Source of the DNA: Gammaproteobacteria bacterium
GTDB taxonomy: Bacteria; Pseudomonadota; Gammaproteobacteria; Pseudomonadales; Azotimanducaceae
Length of the DNA: 16,810 bases
Assembly (NCBI GenBank): GCA_003476445.1
Contig: DMUF01000208.1
Span: 3,414 to 20,223, forward strand
Direction: 5' to 3'
In this document: positions 1-7,083 of the stretch, one piece after another
Numbering within the stretch: position 1 is the stretch's first letter
Layout of the letters: each line of letters starts with the position of its first letter
Translations under genes and position numbers: made by a program
Notes under the pieces: model-generated
Databases searched by the model: none
Seen by the model: only the letters and a program-made list of their open reading frames with translations
What the model was told of the DNA's origin: nothing

Positions 1-416
1 ACCTTGGAACCGGGCGCCGCCTTCGCGATATTGCGCACGTCCGCATCCGAATCCGTGGCAAACATGCGCACGCCGCGCTCGTAGAAGTAGCGAATGTCTC
101 GCGCCTTCTTGATGGTGTTGCCGTAGCTCACCCGCTCAGGGCCCACGCCGAGGCTCATCACCCGGTCGAGCTCATAGATCGAGGCAATATCGAAGCAGGA
201 CCCTCGGTCGCGGAGCAGCTGGATGATCTCCGGCGCAGGGTTCGCTTTTACGGCGTAATAGATCTTGGAGTAAGGGAACGTGGACAGAAGCTCGTCGTAC
301 TGCTGCCCCACCGTAGCCGTGTCGACTACCAGAAAGGGCGTCTCCCGAGTGTCTGCATAAGCCTTGATACGTTCAAAGGTCGCAGCGTCATAGTAATCGG
401 TGATGGCAGTGGTCAC
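1..416 (-). CDS. Type III PLP-dependent decarboxylase, probably ornithine decarboxylase (partial, 3' end beyond left edge)
   Basis: Only the N-terminal 138 residues are visible. The motif YYAVKANP (residues 53-60) carries the lysine (K57) that forms the Schiff base with PLP in the alanine racemase-like (fold III) decarboxylases. SCFDIASIYEL and SYGNTIKKARDI follow in the order seen in bacterial ornithine and lysine/ornithine decarboxylases of Pseudomonas and Vibrio type. The family makes putrescine (or cadaverine) from ornithine (or lysine) in the cytoplasm as the first step of polyamine synthesis. I chose the GTG at 414-416 because GGGGAG lies 11 bases upstream and the protein then begins at the usual distance from the barrel. 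The gene is divergent from the DUF1289-rlmI pair. Substrate preference cannot be read because the C-terminal specificity helix and active-site cysteine are off the window. Pseudomonas workers call this type speC, but the E. coli speC product is an unrelated fold, so no symbol is given. Confidence 0.9.
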   Translation of the reverse strand, partial: MTTAITDYYDAATFERIKAYADTRETPFLVVDTATVGQQYDELLSTFPYSKIYYAVKANPAPEIIQLLRDRGSCFDIASIYELDRVMSLGVGPERVSYGNTIKKARDIRYFYERGVRMFATDSDADVRNIAKAAPGSK

Positions 417-471
417 TGGTCGAGCGTCTCCCCGCTAGTCAGATGAAAAACGCGGGCATGGTAGGATCGAA

Positions 472-480
472 CCCCCCCCC
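472..480. repeat. Homopolymer tract of nine C (nine G on the decarboxylase strand)
   Basis: Nine consecutive C lie in the 5' leader region of the decarboxylase gene, 56 bases upstream of its GTG. It is the longest single-base run in the window. Tracts of this length can slip in replication. Whether it matters here is unknown, since it lies outside the coding sequence. Confidence 0.6.
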
Positions 481-553
481 TGCATAGATGGCGGGGAAAT
501 TTTTTCTGCACGAGCGGGAGCAGACCTGTGACCCGCCCGCGGAAGCCCCGCTG

Positions 554-559
554 TATAGT
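554..559 (+). promoter_or_regulatory. Possible -10 element (TATAGT) for the DUF1289-rlmI unit
   Basis: TATAGT differs from the sigma-70 consensus TATAAT at one base and lies about 33 bases before the ATG at 592, a sensible distance for a short leader. I see no convincing -35 box 16-18 bases upstream in this GC-rich stretch, so this is a weak call. The rest of the 417-591 spacer holds the C9 tract and an A/T run at 497-505, and no gene. Confidence 0.25.
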
Positions 560-591
560 GCCTGCCCCCCAATTCCTTGCGGACCGAAGCC

Positions 592-771
592 ATGCCGGAG
601 ACAGCCCCACTGACGCCCTGCATCCGCGTCTGCCGCATGGATCCCGACTCCGGCTTGTGCGCAGGGTGCGCACGGACGCCCGAGGAAATTGCCGCCTGGC
701 CACGTCTCTCCGAGACGTCGCGGGCGGCCATCATGGCGACGCTTTCCGCCCGCCCGAGGACTGCTTCATGA
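592..771 (+). CDS. DUF1289 family small cysteine-rich protein
   Basis: This 59-residue protein shows the pattern of the DUF1289 family (Pfam PF06945): CIRVC near the N-terminus (C10, C14), then LCAGCARTPEEIAAW (C23, C26, and the conserved E-I-x-x-W), and a basic C-terminal helix. The four cysteines in CX3C...CX2C spacing suggest a bound metal (zinc or Fe-S), which is inference. No enzymatic function is established for the family. A TTG at 577 would add five residues, but the ATG at 592 fits the family length better. The stop codon overlaps the ATG of rlmI by four bases (ATGA at 768-771), so the two genes are probably translationally coupled. Confidence 0.85.
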   Translation: MPETAPLTPCIRVCRMDPDSGLCAGCARTPEEIAAWPRLSETSRAAIMATLSARPRTAS

Positions 772-1961
772 CCACGCTCCTGCATTTGCGCAAGGACGAA
801 GAACGGCGTTTGCGTACCGGACACGTCTGGATCTATAGCAACGAGATCGACATCACCCGCTCGCCGCTGCGCGGTCTGGAGCCAGGGCAGGCCGTCGAGG
901 TCATGAGCAGTCGCGGGCAATGGCTCGGGCACGGCTACGTGAATCCGAACACCCTGATTGCCGCGCGCATTGTGAGCCGCGACCGCGAGCATCCGCTCGA
1001 CCGCTCGCTGATCGTGCATCGGCTGAACATCGCGCTTGCGTTGCGGCAGCGTCTGTATCCACAGCCGTACTACCGGCTTGTTCACGGCGAAGCGGATGGC
1101 TTGCCGGGGCTGGTGGTGGATCGCTACGGCGATGTGCTGGTGGCCCAGCTCACCACCGCGGGCATGGACCGCATGCGCGAGGCGGTGATCGGGGCGCTGG
1201 ATCAGGTGCTGCGGCCGAAGGCTGTCATCCTGCGCAATGACGTCAACTCCCGCACGCTTGAAGGTCTGCCTACCGGGGTAGAGGTGGCCTTTGGCGAGGC
1301 GCCGGATCATCTCGTTGTGCACGAGGGCGCTGCCCGCTTCGAAGTTCCCGCGCTCGAGGGGCAGAAGACCGGCTGGTTTCATGATCAGGCCGCGAATCGC
1401 GAACAGCTCACGCGCTATGCGCAGGGCCGAACGGTACTCGACGTGTTTTCCTACGCGGGCGGGTGGGGCATTCGCGCCGCGCTCGCCGGCGCCACCGGCG
1501 TGACCGCAGTCGACGCATCCGAGCGCGCGCTCGACTGGCTCACGGCCAACGCGGCACGCAATGGCGTCGAAGATCGTGTTTCAACCCTGCGCGGTGACGC
1601 CTTCGAGGTGCTGCGTGCGCTACGTGCCGAAGGTAAGCACTTCGACATCGTGGTGCTGGATCCTCCCGCGTTCATCAAGCGGCGCAAGGATGCAAAAGAG
1701 GGACAGCTCGCCTATCGGCGCCTGCATGACGCGGCACTCACCCTGCTCAGCCGCGATGGGCTTCTGGTGTCAGCATCCTGCTCGCATCATTTCGCAGAAG
1801 AGGATCTTCTGCGCACGGCACAATCCGCCGCGCGCGCGAACGACCGCAGCTTGCAGTGCCTCGCAACCGGACACGCGGGACCCGACCATCCGGTTCACCC
1901 AGCGATGCCGGAGACGGCCTATCTGAAAGCCTTCTTCCTGCGGGTTCTGCCGACGTTCTGA
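768..1961 (+). CDS. rlmI: 23S rRNA m5C1962 methyltransferase RlmI-like (class I SAM-dependent)
   Basis: The protein is 397 residues, close to the 396 of E. coli RlmI. An N-terminal PUA-like RNA-binding region (about 1-75, with GHVWIYSNEI and GQWLGHGYVNP) is followed by the EEHD-type linker region and a Rossmann methyltransferase domain. SAM motif I is VLDVFSYAGGWG (223-234), an acidic ribose-binding loop follows at AVDAS (247-251), motif IV is LDPPAF (297-302), and motif VI is SASCSHH (335-341), whose C338 is the expected catalytic cysteine. RlmI methylates C1962 of 23S rRNA using S-adenosylmethionine in the cytoplasm. The start is set by the ATGA overlap with the DUF1289 gene. An in-frame extension back to 528 exists but would swallow that gene. 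RlmI and RlmK/L-type paralogues share this fold, but full length and PUA domain favour RlmI. Confidence 0.92.
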   Translation: MTTLLHLRKDEERRLRTGHVWIYSNEIDITRSPLRGLEPGQAVEVMSSRGQWLGHGYVNPNTLIAARIVSRDREHPLDRSLIVHRLNIALALRQRLYPQPYYRLVHGEADGLPGLVVDRYGDVLVAQLTTAGMDRMREAVIGALDQVLRPKAVILRNDVNSRTLEGLPTGVEVAFGEAPDHLVVHEGAARFEVPALEGQKTGWFHDQAANREQLTRYAQGRTVLDVFSYAGGWGIRAALAGATGVTAVDASERALDWLTANAARNGVEDRVSTLRGDAFEVLRALRAEGKHFDIVVLDPPAFIKRRKDAKEGQLAYRRLHDAALTLLSRDGLLVSASCSHHFAEEDLLRTAQSAARANDRSLQCLATGHAGPDHPVHPAMPETAYLKAFFLRVLPTF

Positions 1962-1975
1962 TCGCAGCGATCAGA
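1957..1975. terminator. Palindrome across the rlmI/prlC stop codons, probable bidirectional terminator
   Basis: TCTGATCGC and GCGATCAGA form a perfect 9-base inverted repeat around a single central A. As RNA this gives an 8-bp stem with a CAG loop on either strand. The rlmI TGA (1959-1961) and the complement of the prlC TGA (1971-1973) sit symmetrically in the two arms. There is no T tract on either side, so it is not a textbook intrinsic terminator. A hairpin that blocks read-through or protects the 3' ends of both messages is the likely role. Confidence 0.5.
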
Positions 1976-4115
1976 CATCGAGCAGACCCTGATCGAGCAG
2001 CAGGGCATCCGGGCTCGGGTCGCGTCCGCGGAACAGGCGATACACCTCGATGGCCGGCAGGCTTCCGCCGAGACCAAGCACGGTCTCGCGGAAGCGTTCC
2101 GCGACCTGCCGCAGCGCCGTTTCGTCGTCGAGCCCGACTTCACGGAACGCCGCAAACGCGTCCGCCGCCAGCACCTCGGCCCACTTGTAGGAGTAGTACC
2201 CGGCTGCATAGCCGCCCGCAAACAAATGCCCGAACGCGGGCAGCTGGCTTTCGTCGGGCAACAGCGGCACCAGCAGCGTAGTGCGCGCGATCTCGCGCTC
2301 GATCGCAAAGGGCGACTGATCGTGCGGTGCATCGGGCAGCCCCCAGCACTCGTGCAGTCGCATGTCGGTTTTGGCAAAGAACAGCTGCCGCAGCGTGGCG
2401 TTACCAATCATGAAATTGCGGCTGGCGATGACCCGATCGAGCAGCGCATCCGGCAGCGCCTCGCCCGTGCGGTAATGACGGGTCATGGCATGCAGGAACG
2501 GTTTGTGATCCATCCAGTATTCATTGAACTGGCTGGCGAGCTCGACCGCATCCCACTCCACGAGATTCATGCCCGAGGCGCCGCCCTCGTCCACCAGCGT
2601 GAACATATGCTGCGTTGCGTGCCCGAACTCGTGGAACAGCGTGCGGACCTCATCGAGCGACATGAGCGCCGGTTCCCCGGCTGCGGGCGGTCGCCCGTTC
2701 ATCACGAAGAGCGCGACCGGCAGCGATGCATCGCGCCCCTCGCTCGCAAGCAGGCGGGTGCGATCGACCACGGTGTTCATCCACGCACCACCGCGCTTTT
2801 CCCCGGATCGCGCGTACGGGTCCATGTAGAAGCCGGCGATGACCTTGCCGTGGCGACGCACCTCATAAAACGCGACGCTGTCATCCCAGACCGGGACCGA
2901 ACCGACAGGCACTTCGCGAATCTCCACGTCGTAGAGCTTGTGAATGAGGCCAAAGAGCCCCTCCATCACCCGCGGCATCTGGAAATACTCGCGCAGCGCC
3001 TCGCTGTCATAGTCATAGAGCGCTTCGCGCTGCCGCTCGCTCCAGAACGGGACGTCCCAAGGCTCGAGCACAGAGGCATCGGCACCGCCTTGCGCTGCCG
3101 CGAAAGCCGTTAACGCCGCAAATTCGCGCTCCGCCGCAGGACGCGCGGCTTGTTCGAGCCGCGCCAGCAGGTCCCAGACCGACGCTGGTGTCGGCGCCAT
3201 CTTGGCGTCGATGCTGCGTTCGGCATGACTTGCAAAGCCGACCAGCTGCGCCTGTTCCTGGCGTAACGACAGAATCTCGGCGAGCACCGGGCGATTGTCG
3301 AACTCGCCCCTCACGCCGCGGGCGCGAAAAACACGATAGAAGCGTTCGCGCAGGCCGCGATGCCGCGCATGCTGCACGACCGCCATGTAGTTGACCGCGC
3401 TGACCACGAAATGCCACGGCCCGGCATCGGCGGTGGCAGCAGCCGCACCGTCCTCGACCGCCGTCGCGGCTGCCATGACGAGAATGGGCGCTGGGACTCC
3501 GACAACCTCTTCCGCCTGGGTCACGATCAGACGCGAGGCTTTTTCTTCTTTGACCAGATTGGTCTGGAAGCGGTTGGAAAGCTCCGCCAGCGCTTCGCCA
3601 ATGGACTGATACCGCGCCTGCGCAGCCCCGGTGAGATGCACGCCGCCCCGTTCCATGGCGCGAATCGATTCTTCGAGGATGCGCCTTTGCGCGGGCGTGA
3701 GGGTTGGAAAATGCTCGCGCAGCGCAATCATGGCGTCGTAGACCGGTCGGCTCTGACCAATCCGCGTGACGAGGGCCACGTACTCCGGGCGAATGGCATC
3801 GTAGGCCGCCTGCAGCGCGTCGCTGTATTTGACGCTCGTGAGGTGGAGCACGGCGCCCATGATCCGCCCCAGCCGATCCTGCAAGCGCTCGAGCCCGTCC
3901 ATAAGCCCGGCCCAATCACGTACGGCACCATCACGGCAGCCGGCTTCCAGAGCATCGAACCCGGACTCCGTTTCCGCGAGGAGCTGGCGCAACCCGCCCT
4001 CGACCCGATCCGCGCTGAGCAGCGGCCAGACCGGCAGGTGGGTGATCGGACCCGAGCGCGTGCTCGACTCGAGAGCCGCGAGGTCGCTCTTGGATGCGGT
4101 GACGAGGTCACTCAT
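1971..4115 (-). CDS. prlC: Oligopeptidase A, M3 family zinc metallopeptidase
   Basis: This 714-residue protein has the M3 (thimet oligopeptidase) architecture: a long helical N-terminal half (for example LTSVKYSDALQAAYD and TPAQRRILEESIR, typical of OpdA) and a catalytic C-terminal half. The zinc site HEFGH is at about residues 495-499, with the third ligand expected at E525 in WDAVELASQF. FYMDPYAR and KRGGAWMN, also M3 hallmarks, come just before. PrlC degrades short cytoplasmic peptides, including cleaved signal peptides. I chose the ATG at 4113-4115 because GGAGAAG lies a few bases upstream; an in-frame TTG 18 bases earlier overlaps that ribosome-binding site. E. coli PrlC is 680 residues, so this one is slightly long, with an Ala-rich insert near residues 215-233. 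It converges on rlmI and is divergent from the oxygenase gene. Confidence 0.93.
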   Translation of the reverse strand: MSDLVTASKSDLAALESSTRSGPITHLPVWPLLSADRVEGGLRQLLAETESGFDALEAGCRDGAVRDWAGLMDGLERLQDRLGRIMGAVLHLTSVKYSDALQAAYDAIRPEYVALVTRIGQSRPVYDAMIALREHFPTLTPAQRRILEESIRAMERGGVHLTGAAQARYQSIGEALAELSNRFQTNLVKEEKASRLIVTQAEEVVGVPAPILVMAAATAVEDGAAAATADAGPWHFVVSAVNYMAVVQHARHRGLRERFYRVFRARGVRGEFDNRPVLAEILSLRQEQAQLVGFASHAERSIDAKMAPTPASVWDLLARLEQAARPAAEREFAALTAFAAAQGGADASVLEPWDVPFWSERQREALYDYDSEALREYFQMPRVMEGLFGLIHKLYDVEIREVPVGSVPVWDDSVAFYEVRRHGKVIAGFYMDPYARSGEKRGGAWMNTVVDRTRLLASEGRDASLPVALFVMNGRPPAAGEPALMSLDEVRTLFHEFGHATQHMFTLVDEGGASGMNLVEWDAVELASQFNEYWMDHKPFLHAMTRHYRTGEALPDALLDRVIASRNFMIGNATLRQLFFAKTDMRLHECWGLPDAPHDQSPFAIEREIARTTLLVPLLPDESQLPAFGHLFAGGYAAGYYSYKWAEVLAADAFAAFREVGLDDETALRQVAERFRETVLGLGGSLPAIEVYRLFRGRDPSPDALLLDQGLLDV

Positions 4116-4144
4116 GGACTGCTTCTCCAGCAACAGTGGTTCAA

Positions 4145-4160
4145 GTCCGCGCAGTCGGAC
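4145..4160. repeat. Short inverted repeat in the prlC leader
   Basis: GTCCG and CGGAC flank a six-base spacer about 30 bases upstream of the prlC start. It could be a small hairpin in the prlC leader RNA or half of an operator. Five base pairs is little better than chance in GC-rich DNA. Confidence 0.2.
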
Positions 4161-4190
4161 AGATCACGCCTTCGCGGCACGCGCAGCGGG

Positions 4191-4221
4191 CGCCAATGCA
4201 GCATCGAGGCCACGCCAATGC
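4191..4221. promoter_or_regulatory. Direct repeat CGCCAATGC x2, 22-bp period, in the prlC/oxygenase divergent spacer
   Basis: CGCCAATGC occurs at 4191-4199 and again at 4213-4221, so the copies are on the same face of the helix, two turns apart. A weak AT-rich -10-like stretch (GAATTATG, 4235-4242) lies just downstream for the oxygenase; read on the other strand it gives CATAAT, a possible -10 for prlC. Repeats placed like this often bind a dimeric regulator next to the -35 region. The remaining spacer (4116-4309) shows no gene. Confidence 0.35.
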
Positions 4222-4309
4222 CACGCGAGGCTGCGAATTATGCCTGAGACGTCGACCAGGTCGGACGCGCGTGTGATGATGCCGGACGCCTTGTCGTCGA
4301 TGCTTCACC

Positions 4310-5272
4310 ATGTCCGCTGCACCTCGTGCCGACCTTGCCATCATCGATATATCGGGACTGCCCGACGACCCCATGGCGCTCGCAGCCATCGACGCCGCAT
4401 GCCGCACCTGGGGCTGTTTTCATGTTCGCGGCCATGCCGCGGTATCCACCCTGAACGACCACGTGATCGCCGAACTTCGCGCCGCGATGCATGCGTTCTT
4501 TGCCGGGGACCACGCCGTCAAACAGGCAATCGAACGCACGGCGGACAATGCGTGGGGCTACTTCGACCGCGAGCTCACCAAGAACACGAAAGACTGGAAG
4601 GAGATCTTCGACGTCGGACCGGCGGACGGCCGGAATCAGCCCCAATGGCCCGCTATTGCAGGCTTCAAGCATGCGGTAAGTGCTTACTACGCTGCATGCG
4701 AGAGCCTGGCGCAGCCGCTGCTGCGCGCGCTCGCTGCCGCACTTGGCATGCCGGGCAATTACCTCGATGCCGATTTCGACCGGCACACGAGCTTCCTGCG
4801 TTTGAACCATTACCCCCCATGTCCCACGCCTGCCGCGCACGACGCCGAAAGTGGTCATCCCGATCACACCTTCGCGATCAGCCATCACACGGACTCTGGC
4901 GCGCTGACGATTCTGCTGCAGGACGGGCCGCCGGCACTGCAGCTGTTGCGCGACGGCCGCTGGTACCTGGTCGAAGCCCCACCGGATACGCTGACCGTGA
5001 ACATCGGTGACGTGGTGCAAGTCTGGTCCAATGATCGCTATGCCGCGCCGGTACACCGGGTGCTCGCTAACGCGAACCTGCCGCGCTTCAGCGTGCCGTT
5101 CTTCCTGAATCCAAACGCGGAGGCGTACTACGCACCGCTGCCGAGCGCTCGTGCGGTGACCCCACCGCGCTACCGCCCCATCAACTGGGGCGAGTTTCGC
5201 GCACGCCGGGCTGCGGGTGACTACGCGGATATCGGTGCAGAGGTCCAGATTTCCGATTACCGCCTCGACTGA
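4310..5272 (+). CDS. 2-oxoglutarate/Fe(II)-dependent dioxygenase, isopenicillin N synthase family
   Basis: The 320-residue protein has the two-part layout of the IPNS-like oxygenases. The N-terminal non-haem dioxygenase domain begins IIDISGL and contains TWGCFHVRGH (33-42). The C-terminal double-stranded beta-helix domain contains LRLNHYPPCP (163-172). The iron triad is visible as H193 and D195 in HHTDSGALT and H249 in PVHRVL. R259 and S261 (RFS) are the expected 2-oxoglutarate-binding pair, which indicates an oxoglutarate-using enzyme rather than a true IPNS. The length is normal. The substrate cannot be inferred: relatives hydroxylate or desaturate many small molecules, including hormones, amino acids and antibiotics. 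The start is the first ATG giving the family N-terminus; no strong ribosome-binding site precedes it. The MFS transporter gene follows after 43 bases, probably in the same transcript. Confidence 0.9.
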   Translation: MSAAPRADLAIIDISGLPDDPMALAAIDAACRTWGCFHVRGHAAVSTLNDHVIAELRAAMHAFFAGDHAVKQAIERTADNAWGYFDRELTKNTKDWKEIFDVGPADGRNQPQWPAIAGFKHAVSAYYAACESLAQPLLRALAAALGMPGNYLDADFDRHTSFLRLNHYPPCPTPAAHDAESGHPDHTFAISHHTDSGALTILLQDGPPALQLLRDGRWYLVEAPPDTLTVNIGDVVQVWSNDRYAAPVHRVLANANLPRFSVPFFLNPNAEAYYAPLPSARAVTPPRYRPINWGEFRARRAAGDYADIGAEVQISDYRLD

Positions 5273-5315
5273 AGCGACCGCAGAGCGAACGTCGCAGAAG
5301 GGGGCACGAAGACTG

Positions 5316-6659
5316 ATGGGGCAGACTCCGCCGGCACGCTTCGACAAGGATCCGAAAGTGGATCGGTCGCTGCGGCACTCTCTCCGCGACGGCATTACCT
5401 ATGCTGCCATGATGGGCGCCGCGGAAAGCTATTTTTCCGCGTTCGCGGTTCTGCTGCGGGCGACGACCGCGCAGGTAGGACTGCTCGCGGCATTGCCGCC
5501 GCTGCTCGGGTCCCTCGCCCAGCTCGCCTCCGCATGGATCGGACACCGCCTTGGGCGACGGCGAGGGATCATTGTCTTTGGGGCGCTCCTGCAGGCCGCC
5601 ATCCTTCCGCTGCTGGCGCTGCTGCCGCTCATCACACCGGCAATCGCGGTGCCCGTGCTCATCGTCTGTGCGGTCATCTATTTCGCGGGACCGAACCTCG
5701 GGTCACCCCAGTGGGGCAGTCTGATGGGCGACCTGGTGGCAGAGTCCCATCGCGGACGCTTCTTCGCACTGCGTACCCGGCTGTCGAGTCTCGCGAACTT
5801 CAGCGCGCTGATCATCGCCGGCTTTATTCTCGAGGGCTTCGACACGCTGGGCTTCGCTTACTGGGGGTTCGTAGCAATCTTTGTTGGCGCGGCGGCCCTG
5901 CGCCTCGTTTCTGCCTGGCACCTGGCGCAAATGTATGATCCGCCCGCCCGACCCATCGCGCTTGCCAGCCCGTGGCATCAGGCGCTCACCACGGGCTTGC
6001 GCGACACCGGACTGCTGCCGTTCACGCTCTTCTTTGCTGCGATGCAATTTGCCGTCGCCATTGCCGGGCCGTTCTTTGCGCTCTACATGCTGCGCGATCT
6101 CGGCTTCAGCTACGTCGAGTTCATGTTCAATACGGCCGCCTCGGTGTGCGTGCAGTTCCTTACGCTGTCGCGCTGGGGCAGGCTTTCGGACCTGTTTGGC
6201 AATCGACTCATCCTGGTCACAACGGGTGTACTCATCCCGTTAATGCCCGTGCTCTGGCTGTTGTCACCGAACTACGTCTACCTGCTCGGAGTGCAGGCCG
6301 TATCGGGGCTGCTGTGGGCAGGGTTCGCCCTCAGCGCTTCCAACTATGTGTTCGACCTGACACCCCGCGACCAGCGCGCTGCGCTCATGGCGGTGCATAA
6401 CGTCATCGCGGCCGGTGCCGTTTTTCTCGGCGCCACGTTGGGCGGCTGGCTCGGCAGCGTGCTCCCCGAGCGCCTCGAACTCGGCCCTGTAACGTGGGAC
6501 TGGGTATCGCCGCTGTGCGGCGCCATGGTGGTATCGGCGGTCGTGCGGACCCTTGTGATTGCGGTGTTCCTGCCACACCTGCGCGAGGTGCGACGCGTGC
6601 GACCGCTGTCGGGGAGCGGGCTTATGCGGCGGGTGCTTATGGCACGCGTGCGACGATGA
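5316..6659 (+). CDS. Major facilitator superfamily transporter
   Basis: This 447-residue, strongly hydrophobic protein has about twelve membrane segments. A motif A-like loop, GHRLGRRRG, lies at about residues 76-84 between the second and third helices. GDLVAESHRGRFFALR (138-153) is the arginine-rich cytoplasmic loop seen in a subgroup of MFS proteins. A second motif A-like loop, GRLSDLFGNRL, lies in the C-terminal half. The fold moves small solutes across the inner membrane by proton coupling or facilitated exchange; direction and substrate are unknown. I chose the ATG at 5316 because AGAAGGGGG lies about 10 bases upstream. The open frame extends back to 5217, inside the oxygenase gene, without a good start. 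The position behind the oxygenase suggests import of its substrate or export of its product. The C-terminus is rich in arginine. Confidence 0.88.
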   Translation: MGQTPPARFDKDPKVDRSLRHSLRDGITYAAMMGAAESYFSAFAVLLRATTAQVGLLAALPPLLGSLAQLASAWIGHRLGRRRGIIVFGALLQAAILPLLALLPLITPAIAVPVLIVCAVIYFAGPNLGSPQWGSLMGDLVAESHRGRFFALRTRLSSLANFSALIIAGFILEGFDTLGFAYWGFVAIFVGAAALRLVSAWHLAQMYDPPARPIALASPWHQALTTGLRDTGLLPFTLFFAAMQFAVAIAGPFFALYMLRDLGFSYVEFMFNTAASVCVQFLTLSRWGRLSDLFGNRLILVTTGVLIPLMPVLWLLSPNYVYLLGVQAVSGLLWAGFALSASNYVFDLTPRDQRAALMAVHNVIAAGAVFLGATLGGWLGSVLPERLELGPVTWDWVSPLCGAMVVSAVVRTLVIAVFLPHLREVRRVRPLSGSGLMRRVLMARVRR

Positions 6660-6673
6660 ACGTGGACGGAGCG

Positions 6674-6693
6674 GAGGGCGCAACGGCGCCCTC
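6674..6693. terminator. Hairpin between convergent MFS and small secreted protein genes
   Basis: GAGGGCGC and GCGCCCTC pair perfectly over eight bases around an AACG loop, 15 bases after the MFS stop and 16 bases after the end of the opposite gene. The stem is almost all GC. No T tract follows on either strand, so termination would need Rho or act as a 3'-end block for both transcripts. Confidence 0.55.
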
Positions 6694-6708
6694 GCTGATT
6701 CAGGTCCG

Positions 6709-7065
6709 TTACTGCGCCTTGAACGCGCGGACAGCCGTATTCCAACCTTCGCCCACCTTGTGGGCTGCGTCCACGACGCCGTTGTAGAGGGTCGTGTAAT
6801 TGGCGGACTGCTCTTCCGAGAGCGTTGCCTCGCCCAGCGCCGCTCGCGCCGACTCCATGCACTTCAGCGTCTTGTCGTTCTCCGCCAGGTAGGCCTTGAT
6901 CGCACCCGACGCGGCAACCATTTCCTCCTGCGTTGCCTTGCTGCCGTCCGGCATTGTCGGGAGCACTGGGATTGAGCAGCCGGAAAGATCGAGTTCGACA
7001 GCGTTGACCGGTGCTGCCAGGACCGAGCCGACAAGCACGAGGCCGGCAACGATTACGCGCTTCAT
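6709..7065 (-). CDS. Small secreted protein of unknown function with signal peptide
   Basis: The 118-residue product starts with a clear Sec signal peptide: MKR, a hydrophobic stretch to about residue 19, and a probable cleavage after VNA (residue 22). The mature part is about 96 residues, with cysteines at 30 and 69 that could form a disulfide. Between them is CSIPVLPTMPDGSKATQEEM followed by AIKAYLAENDKTLKC. This cysteine-Pro-x-x-PxxPDG...VKAY...C pattern recalls a family of uncharacterised periplasmic proteins in proteobacteria; I know no function for it. The start is firm: AGGAGGGG (7071-7078) lies five bases before the ATG, one of the best ribosome-binding sites in the window, so expression may be high. 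An inverted repeat lies directly upstream. The gene is convergent with the MFS gene and divergent from the chemoreceptor. Confidence 0.8.
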   Translation of the reverse strand: MKRVIVAGLVLVGSVLAAPVNAVELDLSGCSIPVLPTMPDGSKATQEEMVAASGAIKAYLAENDKTLKCMESARAALGEATLSEEQSANYTTLYNGVVDAAHKVGEGWNTAVRAFKAQ

Positions 7066-7083
7066 GAAAACCCCTCCTGAAAA

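Noticed and set aside
460..480. tRNA T-loop-like sequence (GGTTCGATCC on the minus strand)
   Set aside because: The stem bases do not pair, and no anticodon arm, D arm or acceptor stem surrounds it. It is chance similarity beside the G tract.
472..505. C tract, GGGG and T6 (500-505) as an intrinsic terminator on the plus strand
   Set aside because: The stem would be only four base pairs with a 12-base loop, and there is no plus-strand gene upstream to terminate.
528..767. N-terminal extension of rlmI back to 528
   Set aside because: It would cover the whole DUF1289 gene in another frame. RlmI begins at the ATGA overlap with normal length.
413..1382. Open frames of 96 and 315 codons on the minus strand over the DUF1289-rlmI region
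   Set aside because: They are antisense shadows of recognised genes in GC-rich DNA, with arginine- and histidine-rich products of no recognisable family.
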